DNA from: Pseudoalteromonas sp. A25
GTDB lineage: Bacteria; Pseudomonadota; Gammaproteobacteria; Enterobacterales; Alteromonadaceae
NCBI RefSeq assembly: GCF_009176705.1
Contig: NZ_AP021846.1
Span: 1,334,001-1,398,000, forward strand
Length of the DNA: 64,000 nt
Reading direction: 5' to 3'
The translations under genes were made by a program, and so were the position numbers. The notes beneath the pieces are model-generated. The model did not search any database. It was given only the letters and a program-made list of their open reading frames with translations, and was not told where the DNA came from. Of the stretch, positions 1-6,991 are shown in pieces (within the stretch, counting starts at the first letter, position 1; the number at the start of each line of letters is the position of its first letter).

Positions 1-1
1 T

Positions 2-814
2 GTGCTTTGGCAGCAAATGAGTAACCTGTTACAAGAAAGCCCGCATATGATTGAGCAGGGGAAAGAGTTTTTACTGCACTTACCTGAGACCTACCCAGCA
101 TTGATATCAGCCGAACAAGTAAAAGCTTTGGTTACTAGCGTAGAGTCAAAAGTAATTGAATTTGGGCAAGTACTGGTGTCTATCTCATTGACTTCACTTA
201 AAGACGCAGTGGCTTGGTTAATTTACCTGATACTTGTACCACTTTTGGTGTTTTTTATGCTCAAAGACAAAAAGGTTTTAACGCGTGGCATAGAGTCTAT
301 GATCCCAAAAGAGCGACGCTTGATAACTCAAGTTTGGTCGGAAATGGACCATCAGATCATGAATTATATCCGCGGTAAAGTATTTGAAATTGGGATAGTG
401 GGCAGTGCAAGTTTTATTGCATTTTCTTTCTTAGACCTGCGTTATTCTGCATTACTTGGCGCGCTAGTTGGTCTGTCAGTTTTAATTCCGTTCGTAGGCG
501 CAGCGTTAGTTACGATTCCTGTTGCAGCGGTTGCTATGTTTCAGTTTGGTATTGAAGCGCAGTTTTGGACTGTTGTGATTGTATATGGTGTTATTCAAGC
601 ACTTGATGGGAATGTACTAGTGCCATTACTGTTCTCTGAGGCGGTTGATTTAAACCCGGTTTATATCATCGTTGCCGTGCTATTTTTTGGCGGTTTATGG
701 GGCTTTTGGGGGGTGTTTTTTGCTATTCCATTGGCTTCGTTAGTCAAAGCACTCGTAAATGCTTGGTCAACTCAGCGGGTTGATGAAAACCCACTGGTGG
801 AAAAAGGCACATAA
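2..814 (+). CDS. AI-2E family transporter (PerM/YdiK-like), 5'-truncated
   Basis: This is the C-terminal 270 residues of an inner-membrane permease of the AI-2E/PerM superfamily. Family members are about 350 residues, so the first part lies before the window and the apparent start at base 2 is only the window edge. Several hydrophobic segments are visible (roughly residues 65-90, 130-155, 155-180, 185-210 and 220-255), with the family's loop around ALDGNVLVPLLFSEAVDLNP and the end segment GLWGFWGVFFAIPLASLVK. The substrate of this subfamily is not known from sequence; members have been linked to solute or signal export. The stop codon lies inside a hairpin that probably ends transcription, and the next gene is on the opposite strand. 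Confidence 0.85.
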   Translation: MLWQQMSNLLQESPHMIEQGKEFLLHLPETYPALISAEQVKALVTSVESKVIEFGQVLVSISLTSLKDAVAWLIYLILVPLLVFFMLKDKKVLTRGIESMIPKERRLITQVWSEMDHQIMNYIRGKVFEIGIVGSASFIAFSFLDLRYSALLGALVGLSVLIPFVGAALVTIPVAAVAMFQFGIEAQFWTVVIVYGVIQALDGNVLVPLLFSEAVDLNPVYIIVAVLFFGGLWGFWGVFFAIPLASLVKALVNAWSTQRVDENPLVEKGT

Positions 815-824
815 TTGTGCCTTT
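803..824 (+). terminator. Terminator hairpin of the AI-2E permease gene
   Basis: AAAGGCAC and GTGCCTTT form a perfect 8-bp stem around a six-base loop and overlap the stop codon. The flanking A and T runs let it work on both strands, so it may also terminate the convergent lacI-type gene. Confidence 0.6.
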
Positions 825-860
825 GTTGGGCAGGCCCGTTACTGTTGTTGGGCAGGCCCG
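823..860. repeat. Tandem 16-bp direct repeat at the 3' end of the LacI-family gene
   Basis: TTGTTGGGCAGGCCCG occurs at 823-838 and again at 845-860, a 22-bp period. The second copy encodes the last residues of the repressor (GPAQQQ on the minus strand), and the first lies just past its stop codon. It looks like a small tandem duplication that changed or created the protein's C-terminus. Confidence 0.7.
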
Positions 861-1876
861 GTACTTTCGCGAACGACTAAGCTTGGCGTAAATGTGGTTT
901 TGATATCCTTATCTTGTGTACGAGAGCCTCGAGCTTTACTAAATAATAATCTAGCAGCATGTTCAGAAATGACATCGTTAGCTTGATGCGCAGTGGTCAA
1001 TTTAGGCCAAGTTTGTCGAGAGAACGGAGAGTCTTCAAATCCTGTGATTGATAGCTCAGCGGGGATGTCAATGTTCATTAGTCTGGCTGCAAATAAGGCA
1101 CCAGCCGCAACCTCATCGTTACCACCCAAGATGGCGGTGATATTATTTGGGTTACCGTCTTTTAGAAGTGCTTTAGCGCCATTTACTCCCGATTCAAAGG
1201 AGTAACTGCCTTCGTAAATCAGTTCATCTGCGGGTTCAATATTGTGGTCTTTAAGTGCTTGATGGTATCCAGCTAGCCGCTCTGATGTTGATTTGTGCTC
1301 TTTGTCACCCAACACAAAAGCGATTTTTTTGTGGCCAAGAGACACTAAGTGCTCGGTAATTTCGTAGGCTGCCGCGAAATCGTTTACTAAGATACAATTG
1401 TTTTTTTGTGTGAGATCCGTATCGCGCCCAGATAGCAGCCGTACATAATGCACACCTAGCTCATCGAGCATATCAATAATACTCTGCTGCTCAGATAGCG
1501 GAGGAGTCAGAACAAGACCTGCAAGGCGAGAACGTTTAATCATCGTTTTAAAGTCATCTTGCATATTGTCATCAAGATAACTACAAGGGTGGATTACAAG
1601 CTCATATCCTTCTTCTTTACATCGAGAAAGAACACCATTTTGCATATCTATTACGTAGTAAGCGTTCGGATTGTCATAGACAAGGCCAATAGCAAACGAA
1701 GAGGTGCCAGCGAGGTTACGCGCAGCAATGTTAGGCTGATAATTCAACTCATTTACTGCACTCATTACTAAGTCATAAGTTTTTTTGCGAACCGATGGTT
1801 CTTTGTTGATCACCCGAGAGACGGTTTTCATTGATACACCGGCTAACTTAGCGACATCGTTTATGGTGACTTTCAT
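839..1876 (-). CDS. LacI-family transcriptional regulator
   Basis: A 345-residue LacI/GalR repressor of normal family length. Residues 1-55 form the helix-turn-helix and hinge (TINDVAKLAGVSMKTVSRVI, then NYQPNIAARNLAG), followed by a periplasmic-binding-protein-like effector domain up to about residue 335. It is divergent from pgi, and the shared 293-bp gap holds one TGACAGCGTTGTCA palindrome; two more copies precede the TonB receptor at 6992. The simplest reading is that this protein binds them and controls pgi, the zwf region and the receptor/halogenase genes. LacI-type regulators of N-acetylglucosamine or glucose use in Alteromonadales bind palindromes of this general form, but the effector cannot be read from sequence. 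Confidence 0.9.
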   Translation of the reverse strand: MKVTINDVAKLAGVSMKTVSRVINKEPSVRKKTYDLVMSAVNELNYQPNIAARNLAGTSSFAIGLVYDNPNAYYVIDMQNGVLSRCKEEGYELVIHPCSYLDDNMQDDFKTMIKRSRLAGLVLTPPLSEQQSIIDMLDELGVHYVRLLSGRDTDLTQKNNCILVNDFAAAYEITEHLVSLGHKKIAFVLGDKEHKSTSERLAGYHQALKDHNIEPADELIYEGSYSFESGVNGAKALLKDGNPNNITAILGGNDEVAAGALFAARLMNIDIPAELSITGFEDSPFSRQTWPKLTTAHQANDVISEHAARLLFSKARGSRTQDKDIKTTFTPSLVVRESTGPAQQQ

Positions 1877-2067
1877 TTTTTTATTCTTTTATGTGCGTGA
1901 GCTTATGTAAATTGCTCAAAATTCATTAAATGATCATGTGAGTAGCTTAGTCTATCTAATCTAAATTAAAAATAGCAGTATAAATATCACAAATAAATGA
2001 ATGATACCGGTGTCAAAAGTATAAAATTGCGTTATTATCCACATTGTAAAATCGAAATTAAGAAAAT

Positions 2068-2081
2068 TGACAGCGTTGTCA
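2068..2081. promoter_or_regulatory. Palindromic operator, copy 1 (TGACAGCGTTGTCA)
   Basis: A 14-bp near-perfect palindrome in the divergent lacI/pgi gap, about 90 bp before the pgi start. The identical sequence occurs at 6611 and 6922. The central CG and inverted TGACA arms are typical of LacI-family operators, so the repressor at 839-1876 is the likely ligand, probably including self-control. Confidence 0.7.
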
Positions 2082-2169
2082 TTGTGGCTTATGGTAGACA
2101 CTGAAAATTGTCTTTTACTTGCATAATCAGTGGATAAACCACCTTGCAAGTTTCATGTTATGTTAGGGG

Positions 2170-3813
2170 ATGAGTATGAGTTGCCGTCGTGATTTGACTA
2201 GTTGGCAGGCGTTAGAGCAATCTGCAGCAAAATTAAAGCAACAACAATTAAAAACTTTGTTTGCAAATGACCCAGCGCGTTTCAATAAGTTTTCGTGTCA
2301 AATACCTGGAGTTTTGTTCGATTACTCCAAGCAGTTAATTGATGGTACAAGCTTTTCTCAACTCATATCGCTAGCAGAGCAAGCAGATATAGCAGCATGG
2401 CGCAATAAAATGTTCAGTGGTGAAAAAATTAACTTCACTGAAGATAGAGCCGTTCTGCATGTAGCGCTCAGAAACCGTGGTAAAACTCCCATTTTTGTTG
2501 ATGACCAAGATGTCATGCCACTGGTTAATGAAGAGCTCAAAAAAATAGAAAAATTTACGAATAAAGTACGTTCTGGCGAATGGCTGGGGTACTCGGGTAA
2601 GGCAGTTAAAAATGTTGTAGCTATTGGTGTAGGTGGCTCAAACCTTGGGCCGCAGATGGTGACTGAGGCGCTAGCCAATTATGCCGACGATACCCTTAAA
2701 GTGCATTATGTTTCCAATGTAGATGGCGTGCAGCTTGCTGGCGTGTTGGATGGTTTAAACCCAGAAACAACACTGTTTGTAATTTCATCAAAGACATTTA
2801 CGACATCAGAGACGATGACAAACGCTCGCTCTGCAGTTAAATGGTTCTTGGATCATGAAGAGAAAGCGGCAATCGCCAAACATTTTGTTGCGGTTAGCAC
2901 CAATTTAGAAAAAACGCGTGAGTTTGGCATTGCAGATGAAAACGTATTTACCATGTGGGATTGGGTCGGTGGCCGATTCTCATTATGGAGTGCAATTGGC
3001 TTACCTATTGCGCTGTATTTAGGCTTTGACAAATTTGTTGACGTGTTAGAGGGCGCATTTGAGGTTGATGAGCACTTCAAAAATGCGCCATTTGAGCAAA
3101 ATATTCCACTGATCATGGCATTACTCAGTGTTTGGAACACCAGCTTTTTGGGGTATACAGCACAAGCTATTTTACCTTATGATCAAGCGTTACACATGTT
3201 GCCTGCATACTTACAGCAAGGTGAAATGGAAAGTAATGGCAAGCATGTTACTTTCAGTGGGCAAACTGTTCCTTATACAACAGTGCCATTGATTTGGGGC
3301 ATGACAGGGATCAACGGTCAGCACGCGTTTTATCAGTATTTGCATCAAGGTAATAATATCGTGCCTGCAGATTTTATTGCATCGGTTAAACCTCAGGTTG
3401 AAGTAGAAAAACATCATGACATTCTGCTGTCGAACTTTTTTGCACAAACAGAAGCGATGATGGCAGGTGTAGACGAGCAACAAGTGCGTACCGACTTGCA
3501 AGCTAAAGGCAAAACAGCGGAAGAGATTGACAATCTGGTTGCTCACAAAATTCATCAGGGTAATCGTCCAACTACTTCTATATTACTGGATGTTGTTGAT
3601 GCAAAAGCAGTAGGTCGCTTGATTGCTTTATATGAGCACAAAATATTTTGCCAAGGCATTCTTTTGCAGATATGTTCATTTGACCAATGGGGTGTGGAGC
3701 TTGGTAAAGGCTTGGCATCTGCGATTGAATCAGAGTTGACACAAGAAGGTGTGAATCACCCTCACGACAGTTCAACAGCTGGTTTGATAGCTTATTATAA
3801 AAACAATAGATAG
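2170..3813 (+). CDS. pgi: Glucose-6-phosphate isomerase
   Basis: Interconverts glucose 6-phosphate and fructose 6-phosphate in the cytoplasm; 547 residues, the usual size. Visible family signatures include VAIGVGGSNLGPQMVTEAL (sugar-phosphate site), FVISSKTFTTSETMTNA, the WDWVGGRFSLWSAIGLP block and the C-terminal QWGVELGKGLA signature. The start could be ATG 2170 or ATG 2176; the AGGGG just upstream is better spaced for 2176. The gene stands alone between the LacI-type operator region and a structured gap before zwf. With zwf and pgl it links hexose phosphates to the oxidative pentose/Entner-Doudoroff entry, including fructose 6-phosphate made from N-acetylglucosamine. Confidence 0.97.
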   Translation: MSMSCRRDLTSWQALEQSAAKLKQQQLKTLFANDPARFNKFSCQIPGVLFDYSKQLIDGTSFSQLISLAEQADIAAWRNKMFSGEKINFTEDRAVLHVALRNRGKTPIFVDDQDVMPLVNEELKKIEKFTNKVRSGEWLGYSGKAVKNVVAIGVGGSNLGPQMVTEALANYADDTLKVHYVSNVDGVQLAGVLDGLNPETTLFVISSKTFTTSETMTNARSAVKWFLDHEEKAAIAKHFVAVSTNLEKTREFGIADENVFTMWDWVGGRFSLWSAIGLPIALYLGFDKFVDVLEGAFEVDEHFKNAPFEQNIPLIMALLSVWNTSFLGYTAQAILPYDQALHMLPAYLQQGEMESNGKHVTFSGQTVPYTTVPLIWGMTGINGQHAFYQYLHQGNNIVPADFIASVKPQVEVEKHHDILLSNFFAQTEAMMAGVDEQQVRTDLQAKGKTAEEIDNLVAHKIHQGNRPTTSILLDVVDAKAVGRLIALYEHKIFCQGILLQICSFDQWGVELGKGLASAIESELTQEGVNHPHDSSTAGLIAYYKNNR

Positions 3814-4162
3814 ATTAATAAATTCGTCTTTTTAAAAAGACAACCAGTTCACTCAACGTGAAAAAATACCTTTGAACGGGTAGCGCTGGAGTTCTTAGGG
3901 CCTGTATTTTTGTGAGAGGAATTACAGTGCCCCTAAGGCTCATTTTCTGGCTGATATATCTTCTTAAGCCAACCTCGCAATGGTAATTTGCAAACAATAT
4001 TACCGCCTCACTTTGTCGTTGAACTGTTACAATCGAATTCAATTCTGCTTAAAGGCAGCGTCTGGTAGGCTAGGAATACGGCGAGATCAGACATTAATAA
4101 TAAATGCGCAGTCAGTGAACGGGACATGCTTTAGCTGCGCTTAACCTTGTAGAGAGTAATTT
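3814..4162. other. Gene-poor gap before zwf with several stem-loops
   Basis: This 349-bp gap has no convincing gene. It holds an AT palindrome (GTCTTTTTAAAAAGAC, 3826-3841), a long interrupted hairpin (CTTAGGG and CTGTA at 3894-3906 pairing with TACAG and CCCTAAG at 3923-3937), a short stem TGGCT/AGCCA (3948-3971) and GGTAAT/ATTACC (3982-4004). Such density suggests a dispersed intergenic repeat or a structured RNA, either a 5' leader of zwf or a separate small RNA. A minus-strand reading frame over 3815-4042 seems to be a by-product of this sequence. Confidence 0.5.
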
Positions 4163-5635
4163 ATGCTTAATCCTTTTGATATTGTAATTTTTGGTGGGGG
4201 CGGAGATTTAGCATTACGCAAGCTATTGCCTGCGATGTATCGCGCATATCAAGAAGGTAACTTACCTGAAGGCTCTCGAATTTTGCCAACTGTTCGCGAA
4301 GAAAGTAAAAAACAAGAATATGTTGAAACAGCACAGCAAGCATTGAAGTCTTTTTTAGGTGAAGGCGAATTTAATAGCCGAGATTGGAAAGCATTTTCAA
4401 CCTTTTTGGTACCTGTGGTGATTAACGTTACCGAGCCTGATGGTCACTGGGATGAGTTGCGCACAATTTTAGAGCAAGACACACAAGATAAATCGCGTGT
4501 ATTTTATTTATCGTTGCCGCCTGCAGTTTATGGTACTTGCTGTGAGATCTTGTCTTCTAAAAAACTCATTACAGATACGTCAAGAGTGGTGGTTGAAAAG
4601 CCAATTGGTTACTGTGGTGAGTCTGCTGAAGAGATCAATGCAAAAATAGCGGAGTATTTTGCCGAAGAACAGATATTCCGCATCGACCATTACTTAGGTA
4701 AAGAAACGGTTCAAAATTTGATGGCGTTAAGGTTTTCAAACGCACTGTTTGAAAATTTGTGGGACGCAAAATCTATCGACAATATTCAAATCAGCATTTC
4801 TGAGACGGTTGGTTTAGAATCTCGTGCTGGGTTTTATGATAAGGCTGGTGCACTAAGAGATATGGTGCAAAACCACTTATTACAGCTATTGTGCTTAGTC
4901 GCAATGGAGTCGCCACACAAGTTAAATGCAAATAGTATTCGTGCCGAAAAGCTAAAAGTTTTAGAAGCATTAAGGCCACTCGTTGATGAACAGGTCGATG
5001 AGAATATCGTTCGCGGTCAATATGTGCCTGGCGACTTAAACGGAAAGCTTGTGCCTGGGTACTTGGAAGAACTTGGCGAAGGGTCAAGTAAAACAGAAAC
5101 ATTTGTTGCTATTCGCGCGCATATCGATAACTGGCGTTGGGCTGGTGTACCATTTTATCTTAGAACAGGTAAGCGTATGAAAAAGCGTTGTGCTGAGATT
5201 GTTGTTGAGTACAAATCGGTGTCACACAATGTGTATGATGAGTCAGTTGGACCAATTCAACCAAACCGCTTGGTCATTCGCCTGCAGCCAGAAGAGACAA
5301 TCCAGCTTACTCTAATGTCAAAGCGCATGGATAACTTAAACATGGAATTGCAACCAGTAACGTTGAATATTGAATTAAGTGAACAATATGGTTCTAGCTT
5401 CCATTCTGATGCATATAAGCGACTGATGCTTGATGCTGCTGCGAATAATCCTGCGTTGTTTATTCACCGCGATGAAGTACGTCAAGCTTGGCAGTGGATT
5501 GATCCAATTATTGAACGTTGGCAACAAAAAGGGACGCCAGCATTGTACCGAGCAGGCTCTTGGGGGCCAGCCGATGCAGATGAGCTATTACAAGAGAATA
5601 ATCACGCATGGTTTAATGTGGGAGAGAAAACATAA
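4163..5635 (+). CDS. zwf: Glucose-6-phosphate 1-dehydrogenase
   Basis: Oxidises glucose 6-phosphate to 6-phosphogluconolactone with NAD(P)+, feeding the pentose phosphate and Entner-Doudoroff routes. At 490 residues it is full length. The N-terminal nucleotide-binding stretch is IVIFGGGGDLALRKLLPAMY, where GGGGDLA replaces the more common GASGDLA. The active-site signature RIDHYLGKE is present, as are EKPIG and the FYLRTGKRM segment. The start ATG follows GAGAG a few bases upstream. It overlaps the following pgl gene by one base (TAATG), so the two are translationally coupled. No edd or eda follows, unlike the frequent zwf-pgl-edd-eda order in related bacteria. Confidence 0.97.
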   Translation: MLNPFDIVIFGGGGDLALRKLLPAMYRAYQEGNLPEGSRILPTVREESKKQEYVETAQQALKSFLGEGEFNSRDWKAFSTFLVPVVINVTEPDGHWDELRTILEQDTQDKSRVFYLSLPPAVYGTCCEILSSKKLITDTSRVVVEKPIGYCGESAEEINAKIAEYFAEEQIFRIDHYLGKETVQNLMALRFSNALFENLWDAKSIDNIQISISETVGLESRAGFYDKAGALRDMVQNHLLQLLCLVAMESPHKLNANSIRAEKLKVLEALRPLVDEQVDENIVRGQYVPGDLNGKLVPGYLEELGEGSSKTETFVAIRAHIDNWRWAGVPFYLRTGKRMKKRCAEIVVEYKSVSHNVYDESVGPIQPNRLVIRLQPEETIQLTLMSKRMDNLNMELQPVTLNIELSEQYGSSFHSDAYKRLMLDAAANNPALFIHRDEVRQAWQWIDPIIERWQQKGTPALYRAGSWGPADADELLQENNHAWFNVGEKT

Positions 5636-6342
5636 TGGCAAATCTAACAGAGTATTTTTTTGATTCAAAAAGTGAAATGACAGAAAAATTGTCAACCTTG
5701 CTCGAAACTAACTTGGTGGCAGGGATAAATGAAAAGGGCAGTGCAGTGTTGATGGTATCTGGTGGCTCTTCGCCAGCGCCGGCATATAAACACTTATCGA
5801 GTTTGCCTTTACAGTGGGACAAAATCTCGGTTGCAATGGTTGATGAACGTTGGGTTGATGCAAACCACGAAAAATCGAATGAAGCGTTTATTAAAGAGAC
5901 GTTGTTACAGAATCATGCATCAAATGCTCATTTTGTCACCATGAAAAATTCTTCACAGACAGCCATAGAAGGACAAGCAGAATGTGAGGCGGCGTATAAA
6001 AAACTAGGCCAAGCAGATGTGACGATTCTTGGTATGGGACCTGATGGCCATACTGCATCTTTGTTTCCCCACGCGGATGGCTTAGAGCAAGGTCTAAAAA
6101 CATCAGATACTGTATGTGCTATTAATGCAAAACGCAGCGAAGTGACAGGTACTATTACAGAGCGAATGACGCTAACTTTGAGCGGAATAGCCAACTCGAA
6201 ACAAGTGATACTGTTAATTAGTGGAGAAGAAAAAAGAGCCGTATATGAGCAGGCAAAGCAGTCAGGCTCTGAGTTTGATATTCCTCTGCGAGCGATTATT
6301 AATCACCCTGATATCAATTTAACCGTATTTTGGTGTCCGTGA
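5635..6342 (+). CDS. pgl: 6-phosphogluconolactonase
   Basis: Hydrolyses 6-phosphogluconolactone to 6-phosphogluconate. The 235-residue length is typical of the NagB-like Pgl family. Visible signatures are VMVSGGSSPAPAYKHLSS near the N-terminus, VAMVDERWVD, and LGMGPDGHTASLFPH, which carries the family's catalytic and binding residues. The ATG overlaps the zwf stop by one base. A strong hairpin follows the stop codon, so zwf-pgl forms a two-gene unit. Confidence 0.95.
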   Translation: MANLTEYFFDSKSEMTEKLSTLLETNLVAGINEKGSAVLMVSGGSSPAPAYKHLSSLPLQWDKISVAMVDERWVDANHEKSNEAFIKETLLQNHASNAHFVTMKNSSQTAIEGQAECEAAYKKLGQADVTILGMGPDGHTASLFPHADGLEQGLKTSDTVCAINAKRSEVTGTITERMTLTLSGIANSKQVILLISGEEKRAVYEQAKQSGSEFDIPLRAIINHPDINLTVFWCP

Positions 6343-6354
6343 TTTTACGTACAA

Positions 6355-6386
6355 GCAAAGTGCACTTTGTTTAAAGTGCACTTTGC
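6355..6386 (+). terminator. Strong hairpin after pgl
   Basis: GCAAAGTGCACTTT (6355-6368) and AAAGTGCACTTTGC (6373-6386) make a perfect 14-bp stem with a GTTT loop, 12 bp after the pgl stop. Only a weak T-tract follows (AATTTCTT). Confidence 0.7.
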
Positions 6387-6610
6387 AATTTCTTACATGT
6401 GTTTTTGACTGCAACGACTACCTATTAAGGTAGAACCCAGCGAACTTCATTTATTATTTCTGCTACCTAATTTTCCTAGCTTGTTCACAACATAGTGTGT
6501 ACTGGCAGATCTACACGTTTATAATAAACTATCAGTAAGCTTGTTACTGGCTGTAAAGCACGGTTTTACACGCCTATTTTTGTAGACAACGACAAGTTGA
6601 AAATCTATAA

Positions 6611-6624
6611 TGACAGCGTTGTCA
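6611..6624. promoter_or_regulatory. Palindromic operator, copy 2
   Basis: TGACAGCGTTGTCA, identical to the sites at 2068 and 6922, about 370 bp upstream of the TonB receptor start. Its distance from copy 3 would suit looping by a tetrameric or dimer-of-dimers regulator. Confidence 0.65.
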
Positions 6625-6921
6625 TTTTGCGTATAGTTACCCCTTGAATGCTTCTGCCAAAGCTATTTACTGAACGCAATTATTCCTTTTTGTTTTATTT
6701 TAATCGAAGTTAATACTTTTTTGTTCTTATTGTGTGGTTTTTGTCCCCAAAAAGTCACTCAATATGCTATATTGCCTCGTAAATTTGTAACAAAGCATAA
6801 CTAAAATCAATTTAAAGTAATAAAAATCAAATAGTTATTATTATTGTTGAATATTTTTTGATTAATTCAACAAAAAACATGTAGCGAATTTGTAATTTAC
6901 GGTGTATGGTTTGTTATTAGA

Positions 6922-6935
6922 TGACAGCGTTGTCA
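6922..6935. promoter_or_regulatory. Palindromic operator, copy 3
   Basis: TGACAGCGTTGTCA close to the start of the TonB receptor gene, extended to ATGACAGCGTTGTCAT. This is where a repressor would block the receptor/halogenase promoter or early elongation. Confidence 0.7.
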
Positions 6936-6991
6936 TCATCACTGGGCAGAAGTGATTTAAAATTCCAACAAAATGATTCAAGGGGAATCCT

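Larger units (their letters stand above)
6343..6991. other. Regulatory gap upstream of the first TonB receptor
   Basis: 649 bp without a gene. It opens with the pgl terminator and carries two copies of the TGACAGCGTTGTCA operator at 6611 and 6922, 311 bp apart, the second only about 57 bp before the receptor start. The DNA between them is very AT-rich. Two well-separated LacI-type sites would allow repression by DNA looping. Confidence 0.6.

Noticed and set aside
1961..2149. A 62-codon minus-strand frame in the lacI/pgi gap
   Set aside because: It covers the operator and promoters of both genes and has no family resemblance; regulatory DNA explains it better.
3815..4042. A 75-codon minus-strand frame before zwf
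   Set aside because: It is entirely within the hairpin-rich gap, lacks a ribosome site and protein-like composition; treated as a by-product of a structured or repeated element.
6880..6905. HexR-type operator (TGTAAT-type) near the TonB receptor
   Set aside because: Only one arm, TTTGTAATTTAC, resembles the site; the other half is not symmetrical.
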